This document shows positions 46,261-55,205 of a stretch of 64,000 nt of DNA, one piece after another. Under the pieces are notes generated by a model. The model had not been told where the DNA came from. It was given only the letters and a program-made list of their open reading frames with translations, and ran no database searches. Position numbers and translations under genes: made by a program. Location of the stretch: positions 2,108,001-2,172,000 of the forward strand of contig OZ220747.1 in assembly GCA_965117015.1 (NCBI GenBank). The letters run 5' to 3'. How positions within the stretch are numbered: the stretch's first letter is position 1; each line of letters starts with the position of its first letter. This DNA comes from Aldehydirespirator sp965117015. Its GTDB lineage: Bacteria; Actinomycetota; Acidimicrobiia; Acidimicrobiales; Aldehydirespiratoraceae.

Positions 46261-47244
46261 TCAGGTGAGCCCCGCGGTCATGGATTCCTTCACCTCCACC
46301 AGGTATACGAACGTCTCAACCTGGCGTACACCTGCGATGGAGCGGACGGTGTCGAGCAACTCGGCCAGATGGGTTTCGTCGCGGTAGCTGGCCTCGACCA
46401 GCACATCGCAGTGTCCGAGCACGATCGCCACCATCGTGGTGTCGGGTAGAGCCGCGATCTCCTCGGCCACGGGCTGGGCCGGACCCTCCACGTCGATCAT
46501 TAGCCCGGCATAGCCCCGGATCCCGAGCACGCCGGGGCTGACGATGGTCTGAACGGTCACCACCCCCGCGGCCATGAGGGCCAAGACCCGGTCGCGGGTG
46601 GCGGCGTGCGACATCTGTGCGACGCCCGCCAGGTCGGCGTAGGTCGAGCGGCCGTCGGCAGCCAACCGCTCAAGCAGCCTGATGTCCGTCTCGTCCACGG
46701 GCCTTCGGCGGGCTCCGAGGCGAAGATCACCACTCTTGGAGCCGTCGCGTGCGTGTGACCAGTCCTGCTTCACGTAGGCCACCAGCGAGGCCGCATCGAT
46801 ACCGCGCACCTGCGCATCGGCTCTGGCCTGCTCGATGGCTGCGTTGAGATGCTCGGTGTCGCGGGCCCTGAACTCCACGAACAGCCCGCGGGGGCCGGCC
46901 AGGATCAGCACGAATGCGGCCTCGTCCATCGCCGCGAGCCGTTCGGCCGCGGGCGCCACCGCCCCACTGACATCGACGAGGCAGTACGCGAACTCGCCAT
47001 AGCCGAGGGCCCGCGGGTCGATACGCCCGAGGATGTGGATCACACCGTCGTCGAGCAGCCGCATGACGCGGGCCTTCACCGCGGCCTGTGACATATCGAT
47101 GCGCCGGGCCAGGGATGCGTAGCTGGCCCGGCCGTCGTCCACGAGGCTCTCGATCAGGGCGCGGTCTATGTCATCAAGGGCCACCATGGCGGCGCCATCG
47201 TAGGCGCGGGCAGTGACCCGCTTCCGGTCGCCGTTCCCGCTCAT
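46261..47244 (-). CDS. Tandem Lrp/AsnC-family transcriptional regulator (two HTH-RAM modules)
   Basis: The 327-residue protein is two Lrp/AsnC proteins in one chain. HTH 1 is at about residues 22-75 (LDDIDRALIESLVDDGRASY) with an effector-binding RAM domain at about 80-160. HTH 2 is at about 183-235 (VDETDIRLLERLAADGRSTY) with a second RAM domain to the end. Classical members are about 150 residues and form octamers; the fusion gives a built-in dimer of unlike units. An internal ATG at 47187 is an alternative start. It is divergent from an amino-acid-type ABC operon, which it may regulate in response to that ligand. Confidence 0.9.
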   Translation of the reverse strand: MSGNGDRKRVTARAYDGAAMVALDDIDRALIESLVDDGRASYASLARRIDMSQAAVKARVMRLLDDGVIHILGRIDPRALGYGEFAYCLVDVSGAVAPAAERLAAMDEAAFVLILAGPRGLFVEFRARDTEHLNAAIEQARADAQVRGIDAASLVAYVKQDWSHARDGSKSGDLRLGARRRPVDETDIRLLERLAADGRSTYADLAGVAQMSHAATRDRVLALMAAGVVTVQTIVSPGVLGIRGYAGLMIDVEGPAQPVAEEIAALPDTTMVAIVLGHCDVLVEASYRDETHLAELLDTVRSIAGVRQVETFVYLVEVKESMTAGLT

Positions 47245-47263
47245 CTAGGAAGCGCAGGCCGCT

Positions 47264-47277
47264 CGCCAGTTTTGGCG
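47264..47277. promoter_or_regulatory. Inverted repeat CGCCA-GTTT-TGGCG in the Lrp/ABC divergent gap
   Basis: Perfect five-base arms lie 20 bases upstream of the Lrp-like start. This could be an autoregulatory site or shared operator with the ABC operon. A -10-like TACAAT follows at 47348-47353 for the plus strand, but I found no matching -35. Confidence 0.3.
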
Positions 47278-47410
47278 CTGAATCCGTGGCCATCTCACCA
47301 TGCAGGAAATAGAACTATTGCCTCAAGCGCTGACTTGCCAACATATGTACAATCCAGCTATCAAGACTCCCACAACCATGCGTGCTCGAGCCGCAAAAGG
47401 AGGAACCACC

Positions 47411-48784
47411 ATGAGTCCCAAGTCCAGCTGGAGGGTGCTGGCTGCCGTCCTGCTCGCATTCGCCCTCGTCGCCGCGGCCTGCGGCGACGACGAGGAAGAG
47501 GCCCCCGCCGCACCGGAGCCCGCGCCGGCGGCACCGGCCGAGGAGCCGGCCGAGGAGCCGATGGAAGAACCCGCTGAGGAGCCCATGGAGGAGCCAGCCG
47601 AGGAGCCTGCCGACGAACCCATGGAGGAGCCGGCTGAGGAGCCCATGGACGAGACCGACGCCATGATGGCCGACGAGTCGATGGAACCCGTCAAGATCGG
47701 ACTGATCGCCCAGGTGGAGGAGCTGATGGCCTTCCCGGAGGTGACGGCCGTGGTGCAGGCCTACGTCGACTACTTCAACGCCGAGTTGGGCGGTGTGAAC
47801 GGGCATCCCATCGAGCTGGTGGTCTGCGGCGCCGGCGACGTGGTTGAGTCCCACATCGCCTGCGCCAACGAGTTCGTGAACGCCGACGACATTCACGTCG
47901 TCATCAACAGCGGATTCCTGTCGAACAGCATCGCCTCGGGCACGATCCTGGCCGAGGCGGGCAAAGCGAACCTCGGGTTGGGCAATGACTTCATCGACTA
48001 TCTCACGCCCAACCTCTACAACTTCGATCCCGGCCTGCCCGGCCTCGCCCAGGTGTTCTTCGTGTTCGCCAAGAATCAGCGCGACGTTTCCACCATGACG
48101 CTGTTCCTGGCCGACGACCCGGCCATCGCGCCGTTCGAGCCGGCGTTGTACGCCATCGGCGAGAGCAACGGCATCACGATCACCGAGACCATCTATCTGG
48201 GATTCGAGCCCGATCTGACCGGGCCGGTCTCCGCGGCCGACACCTCCAACGACGGCTGGCTGTTCGTGCTGGCCGACGGCGCCCAGTGCACCGCGGCCGC
48301 CAACGGCGCGGACACGGTCGGATACGGCGGCCACATCTTCGGCAACGATCTGTGCCTGAGCCAGGACCTGGTCGAGTCGGGCGCAGTGGACGGCTGGTCG
48401 GGCCCGATCGTGTCCAGCGCTCCCACGGTCGACGGAGGCGCCGAGATCGATGAGATCAACCGCGTCCTCGACGCCTACGGCGGGTCCGACGTTCAGACTG
48501 CGGGCCTCGGCGGCTGGGCGGTCGGTCAAGTGGTCATAGCGAGGGACCTGCTGATAGGGGGAGGCGCCGCCGACGCCACCGACGAGTCTGTGCTCGAGGC
48601 GCTCAGCACCTACTCCAGCAGCGACATTCCCGGCTTCCCCGACGTGAGCTGCCCCGGTCCCGATCCGTGGATCGGCGCCTGCAACACCTCCCCGTTGATG
48701 GTCACCATCGCCGACGGGCAGATGACGGCCCCCGACGGGTTCACGTTCCTGGACTTCGCGGAACTGAACTTCCTACTGGGCTGA
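47411..48784 (+). CDS. Branched-chain amino-acid-type substrate-binding lipoprotein
   Basis: The 457-residue protein has a lipoprotein signal ending in LVAAAC, a long acidic EPAEEPME repeat linker (about residues 43-82) and a Peripla_BP_6 (LivJ-like) domain: VKIGLIAQVEELMAFPEV, YFNAELGGVNGHPIELVVC, AACANEF-like IACANEFVNADDIHVVI. AAGGAGG lies seven bases before the ATG. Downstream are the fused permease and two ATPases, so this is the ligand receptor of a Liv-type importer. The true ligand may be an amino acid, amide, urea or small aromatic acid. Confidence 0.9.
   Translation: MSPKSSWRVLAAVLLAFALVAAACGDDEEEAPAAPEPAPAAPAEEPAEEPMEEPAEEPMEEPAEEPADEPMEEPAEEPMDETDAMMADESMEPVKIGLIAQVEELMAFPEVTAVVQAYVDYFNAELGGVNGHPIELVVCGAGDVVESHIACANEFVNADDIHVVINSGFLSNSIASGTILAEAGKANLGLGNDFIDYLTPNLYNFDPGLPGLAQVFFVFAKNQRDVSTMTLFLADDPAIAPFEPALYAIGESNGITITETIYLGFEPDLTGPVSAADTSNDGWLFVLADGAQCTAAANGADTVGYGGHIFGNDLCLSQDLVESGAVDGWSGPIVSSAPTVDGGAEIDEINRVLDAYGGSDVQTAGLGGWAVGQVVIARDLLIGGGAADATDESVLEALSTYSSSDIPGFPDVSCPGPDPWIGACNTSPLMVTIADGQMTAPDGFTFLDFAELNFLLG
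47539..47658 (+). repeat. Imperfect tandem repeat coding for (EPAEEPME)n linker
   Basis: About five imperfect copies of a 24-base unit encode Glu-Pro-Ala-Glu-Glu-Pro-Met-Glu. The tract lies between the lipobox and the binding domain and would be an extended, negatively charged tether. Unit number is likely to vary between strains. Confidence 0.7.
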
Positions 48785-48871
48785 CGCCCGCGACACTCAC
48801 GCTCTCATCGACGCCGAGTCCGGCCGGGCCCCGCTGAGGGCCCGGCTAGGCTCGGTTTCGCAGGGGGTCTC

Positions 48872-51040
48872 GTGATCGCCAGACTGTCTCCAGTTGAGCG
48901 GATCGGAACCGTCGCTGTCGCCGCTTTCGCGCTCGCCTGGATCGTGGCGGCGATAGCCCGAAGGGACATCTTCTTCGACCCGGTGCTCTTCGGGTTGGGC
49001 TCGGGTGCCATCATCGCCGCGCTGGCTATTGGGCTGGTGGTGGCCTTCCGGGCCTCGGGCGTGATCAACTTCGGCCACGGGGCCATCGCCACCTATGTGA
49101 CGTACGTATACGTGTCGCTGGTAGGCGACGGCCAGTACCCGGTACCGCCGCTGCCCAACCCGCTGGCGCCGATCGAGGGCATCGCCGGGGTGGAGATCGT
49201 CGACTTCCCGACCTTCATCAGCATGGGCGACTCGATGGGGAAGTTGCCCGCACTTCTGATCGCGCTGGCGACCGCGGCCGCGCTCGGCCTCGTCGCCCAC
49301 TTCGCCATCTTCCGCCCGCTGCGTTACGCCCCGGTGCTGGCCAAGGTGATCGCCTCGGTGGGCATAATGCTGTTCCTGCAGGCCGCCGTGGTGCTGCGCT
49401 TCGGTGCCCGCGCCAAGGCGACCGAGCCGATCTTCCCCAACGACCCGGTCGACATCCTTGGTGCCCGGGTGGGCCAGGACCGCCTGTGGGTGCTGGGGAC
49501 GGTCATCGTGATCACCGCGGGCCTGTGGGTGCTCTTCCGGTTCACCCGTTTCGGGATCGCCACCCGGGCCGGTGCCGAGAACGAGCGCTTCACCACCCTG
49601 CTCGGCTTCAATGCCGACTTCCAGGCCGGGGTCAGCTGGGTGATGGCCTCCGTGCTGGCCGGACTGGTGGGCATCCTGGTCGCGCCCATCACCGGCGTGA
49701 CCCCCAACTTCTTCACCGTGCTGCTCATCTCCTCGCTGGGGGCGGCGCTGCTGGGGCGGATGTCGTCGTTCGTTATCGCGGCGGCTGCGGGCCTGATGCT
49801 CGGCATCGTCGATCAGGAACTGTTCCGCCTCGAGCTGGAATGGGGATGGATCCCGGACATCGGCATCCGCCGGGCGCTGCCGTTCGTGGTCATCGCGCTG
49901 GCCATGGTGGCCCGGGGCGAGTCCTTGCCGTCGCGCGGTGCGCTCACCGTGGAGCGGCTGCCCGAGGCGTACTCGCCGCGCATCACGCGGGGCCGTCTCA
50001 TTGGGTACGGGGCGCTGATTGCGGTGGCCTTCTGGCTGACCGTCTTTGCCCCGTTCCAGTACCGAGGCGGGATGCAGAACTCCATGATCGGTGTGATCCT
50101 GGCGCTGTCGCTGGTGGTGGTAACCGGCTATGTGGGTCAGATCTCGCTGATGCAGATGGCCCTGGCCGGCATCGGCGCCTTCTCGGTGGCGTCTTTCGGC
50201 ACCCAGGCGCAGATGCCTCTACTTGTCGCGTTGCCGCTGGCAGTCGCCGCCGGCGTGGGGTTCGGGCTGATCGCGGCGATCCCGTCGCTGCGGACCCGAG
50301 GGGCCAGCCTGGCCATAGTCACGCTGGCCAGCGGTCTGGCCATGGGCGAGATCTTCTTCTCGCGTCCCGGTTGGTTCGGCCTGGACCGCGGCGTGAAGAC
50401 GACCGACCCGCCGACCTTTCTCGGCATCGAGTTCGGACCCAACAGCGACTTCTTCCTCAGTGATGGCAAGATCCCGACCGGCGGATACGGCTTGTTCCTG
50501 CTGGTCGTGGGCGCGCTGTGCTGCATCTCGGTGATGCGGCTGCGCCGGTCGCGCCTGGGCGAGCAGATGCTGGCGGTGCGGGCCAACGAGCGGGCCGCGG
50601 CCGCCGCCGGTGTGAATGTCGCGGCCATAAAGCTGTCGGCCTTCGCCATCTCGAGCTTCTTCGCCGCGCTGGGCGGCGCGCTCATCGCCTTCAATCTGGG
50701 CACATACGGCACCGATACCTTCGGGATCTTCGCATCGTTGACCGTGCTCGCCTTCGCCTACCTGGGCGGGATCAGCACCGTCGGCGGGGCGATTACCGCC
50801 GGGACGCTGTTCTCCGAGGGCATCGGCATCGTCGTCACCAACGAGTGGGTGATCGACGTGGGCCCCTACACCGCCTATGTGGCCGGGTTCTTCCTGATCG
50901 GTACCGCGGTCTACAACAACGAGGGCATCGACGGCTTCCAGCGCAGGCAGTTCCACCAGCTCGGCGCCTGGCTCGGTCGCCGCTGGCGCGCCGCCCGCGG
51001 TGGTGCCGCAAGACGAGAGCCGGAGGGCGCCGATGTCTGA
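48872..51040 (+). CDS. Fused LivH-LivM branched-chain amino-acid-type ABC permease
   Basis: The 722-residue membrane protein joins the two permeases of Liv-type importers. The LivH-like half is at about 35-345 (AALAIGLVVAFRASGVINFGHGAIA, GVTPNFFTVLLISSLGAALLG). The LivM-like half is at about 370-680 (NSMIGVILALSLVVVTGYVGQISL, MRLRRSRLGEQMLAVRANERAAAAAGV). About 16-18 helices are expected. GTG at 48872 has AGGGGG six bases upstream. It overlaps the LivG-like gene by eight bases. It is the channel for the ligand bound by the preceding lipoprotein. Confidence 0.93.
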   Translation: MIARLSPVERIGTVAVAAFALAWIVAAIARRDIFFDPVLFGLGSGAIIAALAIGLVVAFRASGVINFGHGAIATYVTYVYVSLVGDGQYPVPPLPNPLAPIEGIAGVEIVDFPTFISMGDSMGKLPALLIALATAAALGLVAHFAIFRPLRYAPVLAKVIASVGIMLFLQAAVVLRFGARAKATEPIFPNDPVDILGARVGQDRLWVLGTVIVITAGLWVLFRFTRFGIATRAGAENERFTTLLGFNADFQAGVSWVMASVLAGLVGILVAPITGVTPNFFTVLLISSLGAALLGRMSSFVIAAAAGLMLGIVDQELFRLELEWGWIPDIGIRRALPFVVIALAMVARGESLPSRGALTVERLPEAYSPRITRGRLIGYGALIAVAFWLTVFAPFQYRGGMQNSMIGVILALSLVVVTGYVGQISLMQMALAGIGAFSVASFGTQAQMPLLVALPLAVAAGVGFGLIAAIPSLRTRGASLAIVTLASGLAMGEIFFSRPGWFGLDRGVKTTDPPTFLGIEFGPNSDFFLSDGKIPTGGYGLFLLVVGALCCISVMRLRRSRLGEQMLAVRANERAAAAAGVNVAAIKLSAFAISSFFAALGGALIAFNLGTYGTDTFGIFASLTVLAFAYLGGISTVGGAITAGTLFSEGIGIVVTNEWVIDVGPYTAYVAGFFLIGTAVYNNEGIDGFQRRQFHQLGAWLGRRWRAARGGAARREPEGADV

Positions 51041-51794
51041 CGCCGTCCTCGCAACACGCGGCCTCAACGTCCGCTTCGGTGGCCTGTTGGCCGTCAACGA
51101 CGTGTCGCTGGAATGCCGCCGGGGACATCTCACAGGGCTGATCGGCCCCAACGGAGCGGGCAAGACCACCTTCATCGACGCGGTGACCGGATTCTTGCCC
51201 AACAACGCGCGGGGGTCGGTGCTGCTGGAGGGTGATGAAGTGTTCGGGCGTTCACCCCATCAGCTGTCCCACGACGGTCTCACCCGCACCTGGCAGACCC
51301 TGGAGCTGTTCGACGACATCACGGTGCGCTCCAACCTCGAGGTCGCCAGCCGGCGACTCACCCTGGGCGCGGCGCTACTCGACTACTTCCGGCCCCGCCA
51401 GCGTGAGGAGCGGGTGGAGGAGGTCCTCGATCTGCTCAACCTCAATGACATCGCTGAGCGCCAGCCCCGGGAGCTGTCCCAGGGCCAGCGCAAGCTGGTG
51501 GGCGTCGGCCGGGCCCTGGTGGCCGAGTCGTCCAAGATCCTGCTGCTCGACGAGCCTGCCGCCGGGCTTGACAAGGCCGAGACCGAGTGGTTCGGCGCCC
51601 AGCTGCGGCAGCTGGTCGATCAGGGCTACACGATGCTGCTCGTCGATCACGACATGGGGCTGGTGCTCAATGTCTGCGATTACATCCACATGCTGGTGTT
51701 CGGCGAGCGGACGGCCTCGGGAACCCCCGACGAGATGCGCAACGATCCGGAGGTCATCTCGGCCTACCTGGGCCACAGCGGGGCCGAGTCATGA
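51033..51794 (+). CDS. LivG-type ABC transporter ATPase
   Basis: The 253-residue protein has Walker A GPNGAGKTT, the LivG-style GFLPNNARGSVLLEG and GLTRTWQTLELFDD, signature LSQGQRK, Walker B ILLLDEPAAGLD and switch VDHD. ATG at 51033 has GGAGGG 6 bases upstream and starts inside the permease gene, eight bases before its stop. It overlaps LivF by ATGA. It is one of the two ATPases driving the LivH-LivM fusion. Confidence 0.94.
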   Translation: MSDAVLATRGLNVRFGGLLAVNDVSLECRRGHLTGLIGPNGAGKTTFIDAVTGFLPNNARGSVLLEGDEVFGRSPHQLSHDGLTRTWQTLELFDDITVRSNLEVASRRLTLGAALLDYFRPRQREERVEEVLDLLNLNDIAERQPRELSQGQRKLVGVGRALVAESSKILLLDEPAAGLDKAETEWFGAQLRQLVDQGYTMLLVDHDMGLVLNVCDYIHMLVFGERTASGTPDEMRNDPEVISAYLGHSGAES

Positions 51795-52513
51795 GCGAGC
51801 GTCTGCTGACTGTCGATGGCCTCGACACCGGCTACGACGGCGTGGCCGTGGTGCGGGAACTGAGCCTGCACGTCGACGCGGGTGAAGTGGTCGCATTGCT
51901 GGGTCCCAACGGCGCGGGCAAGACCACAACGCTGATGACCGTGTCGGGCATGGGCCAGGTCCTCGCCGGCTCGGTCACCATCATGGGCCGGCCTGTGCCC
52001 CGGCTGCGCCAGGCCCACCGGGTGGCTCGCTGGGGCGTGGTCCACGTGCCCGAGAACCGGGGCTTGCTGTACCAGCTGACCGTGCGGGAGAACCTCCAAC
52101 TGGCCAAGACCCGCGGCCGCGTCAACATTGACCGGGCCCTCGACTTCTTTCCCGCCCTCGGTCCGCTCATCAGCCGCCGGGCCGGCCTGCTCAGCGGCGG
52201 CGAGCAGCAGATGCTGGCGCTGGCCCGCTCGATCGTTGCCGAACCCAGGCTGATGATGGTGGACGAGATGAGCCTGGGGCTGGCCCCGGTCATATACGAG
52301 GAGTTGATGCCGGTGGTGCGCCGCATCGCCGACGAGACCGGGGCCGGGGTGCTGCTGGTGGAGCAGCACGTGGACCTGGCCCTGGAGGTGTCCGACCGGG
52401 GATACGTGCTCAACCACGGCGACCTGGTCATGCAGGGCGCGGCCTCCGACCTGCTAGCCGACCGAGCCCTGCTCGACGCCAGCTACCTGGGCGTCGAATC
52501 ACTGGAGGACTGA
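51791..52513 (+). CDS. LivF-type ABC transporter ATPase
   Basis: The 240-residue protein has Walker A GPNGAGKTTT, the LivF hallmark VVHVPENRGLLYQLTVRENL, signature LSGGEQQM, Walker B LMMVDEMSLGLAP (Met for the usual Pro) and switch region LLVEQHV. It is the second ATPase of the Liv-type importer and the last transporter gene. The zinc alcohol dehydrogenase follows after four bases, so the transported compound may be its substrate or precursor. Confidence 0.94.
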   Translation: MSERLLTVDGLDTGYDGVAVVRELSLHVDAGEVVALLGPNGAGKTTTLMTVSGMGQVLAGSVTIMGRPVPRLRQAHRVARWGVVHVPENRGLLYQLTVRENLQLAKTRGRVNIDRALDFFPALGPLISRRAGLLSGGEQQMLALARSIVAEPRLMMVDEMSLGLAPVIYEELMPVVRRIADETGAGVLLVEQHVDLALEVSDRGYVLNHGDLVMQGAASDLLADRALLDASYLGVESLED

Positions 52514-52517
52514 CATC

Positions 52518-53636
52518 GTGTCCAAGAAGAGAAACACGGTGTTGACCATCCCGGAGCCCCGTACCGCGGCTCTGGCCACGAAGCCCTATCCAGTGGCCGG
52601 GCCGGGGTTCGTGATCGTGGAGGTGGCGGTGGCCCCGGTGTGCAACGAGGGCCGCATCTACCGCGACCACCAGTTCGAGTGGCACGACAGCCCTGAGCAC
52701 CTCGGCCACGAGGGGGTCGGCACGATCGTAGAGACGTCGCCGGGGTCGCGATTCGCGGTCGGGGACCGGGTGATCATCTACCAAGGCAACAGCTGCCAGG
52801 AGTGCTTCGTGTGCACCCAGGGGCTTTCGCCCACTCACTGCCTGGGCATCCCGTACGAGTCCTACGAGGAGGGGATGGCTCCCCAGGACATACCCGCCGG
52901 TCCGCTCGGCATCGAGAAGGTCAACGGCAGCTCCTCGGGCGGCTTCGGCATGGTGCGCTACCGGCTGGCGCCCGAGCACATGATCCAGGCGATACCCGAC
53001 GACCTGTCGTTCCACCATGCGGCCGCGGCCAACTGCCTGCTGGGCTGCACCTACACCGCGGCCGAGGAGGCCGGCGTACGGCCCGGCGGCGTAGTGCTGA
53101 TCGGCGCCATCGGCTTCATCGGCCTTGGTGCGATCGTCAACGCCCTGTACCGGGGGGCCACCGTGGTCGTGCTGGGTCGCCACTCGTACCGCATGGAGTT
53201 GTGCCGGCGGCTGGGGGTGGAGCACATCATCGATCCCGGCGCGGGCGACTGGCTCGAACAGGTCCACGCCCTCACCGGCGGACGGCAGGGCGCCGACGTG
53301 GCCTTCGAGTGCGCCGGCGTGCCCTACTACCTCGACCGGTGCATGGCCGGGCTGCGCCGCTACGGCACCCTCTTCTCGCTGGGCCACGACGGCTCGGTGC
53401 TCTACTCGCTGAGCATCCTCAACGACCTGATGGACCGCCACATCAACTGGACCGGCGGCCACGACGTTCGCTTCCGCGATCGCGACGGGCTGCTGCGGAT
53501 GTTGTGCGATCCGCGAGTGCAGGGCTGGATCGACACCATCGTCACCCACACGTACCCCATGAGCCGGGCCGGCGATGCCCTGGACGTGGCGCTCAGCAAG
53601 GACTGCGGGAAGATCTACCTCCTCCCCCAGGAGTAA
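52518..53636 (+). CDS. Zinc-dependent medium-chain alcohol dehydrogenase
   Basis: The 372-residue MDR protein has the catalytic zinc site Cys in APVCNEGRIYRDHQ and GHEGVG. A Cys cluster, CQECFVCTQGLSPTHC, supplies the structural zinc. The Rossmann motif is GAIGFIGLG, where the classical GxGxxG is loosened. GTG at 52518 has GGAGG nine bases upstream and lies four bases behind the LivF-like gene, so it is probably in the Liv operon. It oxidises an alcohol with NAD(P). It converges on the AroM gene. Confidence 0.9.
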   Translation: MSKKRNTVLTIPEPRTAALATKPYPVAGPGFVIVEVAVAPVCNEGRIYRDHQFEWHDSPEHLGHEGVGTIVETSPGSRFAVGDRVIIYQGNSCQECFVCTQGLSPTHCLGIPYESYEEGMAPQDIPAGPLGIEKVNGSSSGGFGMVRYRLAPEHMIQAIPDDLSFHHAAAANCLLGCTYTAAEEAGVRPGGVVLIGAIGFIGLGAIVNALYRGATVVVLGRHSYRMELCRRLGVEHIIDPGAGDWLEQVHALTGGRQGADVAFECAGVPYYLDRCMAGLRRYGTLFSLGHDGSVLYSLSILNDLMDRHINWTGGHDVRFRDRDGLLRMLCDPRVQGWIDTIVTHTYPMSRAGDALDVALSKDCGKIYLLPQE

Positions 53637-53658
53637 GGGGGCCGCGTCGGCCGCCTCA

Positions 53659-54360
53659 TCAACAGTAGGCGTGCTCGGTGACCATCCCGGTCAGCTGCAT
53701 CGCCCGCAGGACCGGCTTGCCTGACGCCCTGGCCACCACGGCCCGGTGGTGCTCGGTGTAGGCCATACAGTCCATCACGATCACGTCCACGCCCTCAGCG
53801 GCCAGCGACCGGGCCACCTCGGCATACTGGTCATCGCTAAAGACAGCGTCCTCTCCCGGCACCTGGGGAGCGGCGTAGCGGGCGTGGATCTCCAGCCCGC
53901 GGCGTTCGCCGAGGGCCAACCAGTGCTCGATTTCCTCATCCATGGCCGCCTCGACCGGCTGGAGGACGCCGACGGCGCCTCCGTCGGTGGCGATGGTGGC
54001 CGCCGTGTCCTCAAGGATCGTGTACGGAGTGATCACGCCCTCCATGGCGTCAAGCTCCTCCCAGGGGAGCGTGCAGCAGATCATGACCGCGTCGCATCCG
54101 TCCTCCAGCAGGCGCCGCGCCTGTTTCTGCATCCCGTCGAGCACGACGTCGCGGGTGATGTTGACCGTCGATCCGTCCTCGAGGATCTCGGCATACGAGT
54201 TGGGCTTCACCCCCTCGGACAGGACCCGGAGCTCCTCGTCGGTCATGCCGTCCTGGGAGCCGCAGACAACCAGGTCCGCCTTGAGGTCGAGGTGCTCCTT
54301 GACGAAAGCGACCATCTCCGGGTCGGACCGGTAGGGGACCAGCACCCCGATTGTCGTCAT
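53659..54360 (-). CDS. AroM-family protein (Asp/Glu racemase-like fold)
   Basis: The 233-residue protein resembles AroM: IGVLVPYRSDPEMVAFVKEHL at the start, GSQDGMTDEELRVLSEG, a middle DAVMICCTLPWEELDAMEGVITPY with the first reactive Cys, and VDVIVMDCMAYTEHH with a second Cys. The two-Cys arrangement is that of Asp/Glu racemases and maleate isomerases. The biochemical role of AroM is unknown. It is the last gene of a ten-gene minus-strand run, so isomerisation or decarboxylation of a pathway intermediate is plausible. Confidence 0.75.
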   Translation of the reverse strand: MTTIGVLVPYRSDPEMVAFVKEHLDLKADLVVCGSQDGMTDEELRVLSEGVKPNSYAEILEDGSTVNITRDVVLDGMQKQARRLLEDGCDAVMICCTLPWEELDAMEGVITPYTILEDTAATIATDGGAVGVLQPVEAAMDEEIEHWLALGERRGLEIHARYAAPQVPGEDAVFSDDQYAEVARSLAAEGVDVIVMDCMAYTEHHRAVVARASGKPVLRAMQLTGMVTEHAYC

Positions 54361-54394
54361 CGTCTTGCTCCTTGTTCAGTTCTGCATGCGGCGA

Positions 54395-55192
54395 CTACAG
54401 TCCCGGCGCCATCCCGCCCGCGATCGGGACGGTCACCCCTGTGAGGTATCGGCCCGCGGGGCTGACCAGGAAGGCCACCACGCCGGCGACCTCCTCAGGC
54501 TCGCACGAGTGGCCCAGCGGGATGAAGCCGGTCTCGATCGCCTCTGCCTCCTCGAACGACACGTCGTGGAGGTCCATGTGCAACTCCATGACCCGGTCAT
54601 ACAGCTGGGTCCTGACCGATCCGGGGCAGATGGCCATGCAGCGGATGTTGTCGGGGCCGAACTCCACCGCGATGGCCTTGGTCAACCCGATCACAGCATG
54701 CTTGCTGGCGGTGTAGGGCGCTGGAATCCCGGCGATGGCACCCAGCCCTGACAGCGAGGAGTTGTTGACGATCACGCCGCCGCCGGCGGCCTGCATGTGG
54801 GGTATGACCGCGCAGCTGAACCGGTTGACCCCCATGAGGTTGACGGCGAGCGTCTGTGACCAGACCTCCTCGGAGTTCTCCAGCAGCCGGTGGCTGCCGA
54901 TCCCCACGCCCGCATTGTTGACCAGGATCTCGGGCGGTCCCAGCTGTTCGACGACGGTAGCCACGCAGGTCTGCACCGAATGGCCGTCGGTGGCGTCGGC
55001 CTGCACGGCCAGGGCCCGGCCGCCCGACGCTGCGATGCCGGCCGCCCGCTCGGCCAGCGCGTCGACCGTGCTGTCGAGGTCGACCAGCGCCACCGCCGCA
55101 CCCATCGACGCGAGCTTGGCGGCCACCGCCGCGCCCATGCCTCGCGGGTGGGAGGCACCGGTGACCAGGGCGACCTTTCCTTCAATGCTCAT
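54395..55192 (-). CDS. Short-chain dehydrogenase/reductase
   Basis: The 265-residue SDR has TGASHPRGMG as its cofactor turn, DLD after strand 2 (NAD preference), NNAGVG, NNSSLSGLG and catalytic YTASK, ending in VPIAGGMAPG. The GMG variant turn resembles the SDR at 45416. It lies 13 bases behind the SnoaL-like gene and 34 bases before AroM. It probably oxidises an alcohol made by one of the upstream monooxygenases. Confidence 0.9.
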   Translation of the reverse strand: MSIEGKVALVTGASHPRGMGAAVAAKLASMGAAVALVDLDSTVDALAERAAGIAASGGRALAVQADATDGHSVQTCVATVVEQLGPPEILVNNAGVGIGSHRLLENSEEVWSQTLAVNLMGVNRFSCAVIPHMQAAGGGVIVNNSSLSGLGAIAGIPAPYTASKHAVIGLTKAIAVEFGPDNIRCMAICPGSVRTQLYDRVMELHMDLHDVSFEEAEAIETGFIPLGHSCEPEEVAGVVAFLVSPAGRYLTGVTVPIAGGMAPGL

Positions 55193-55205
55193 GTGATCGG
55201 CCTCC

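Noticed and set aside
47348..47353. TACAAT as a promoter for the amino-acid-type ABC operon
   Set aside because: No -35 at a normal distance; the site is mentioned but not listed as a promoter.
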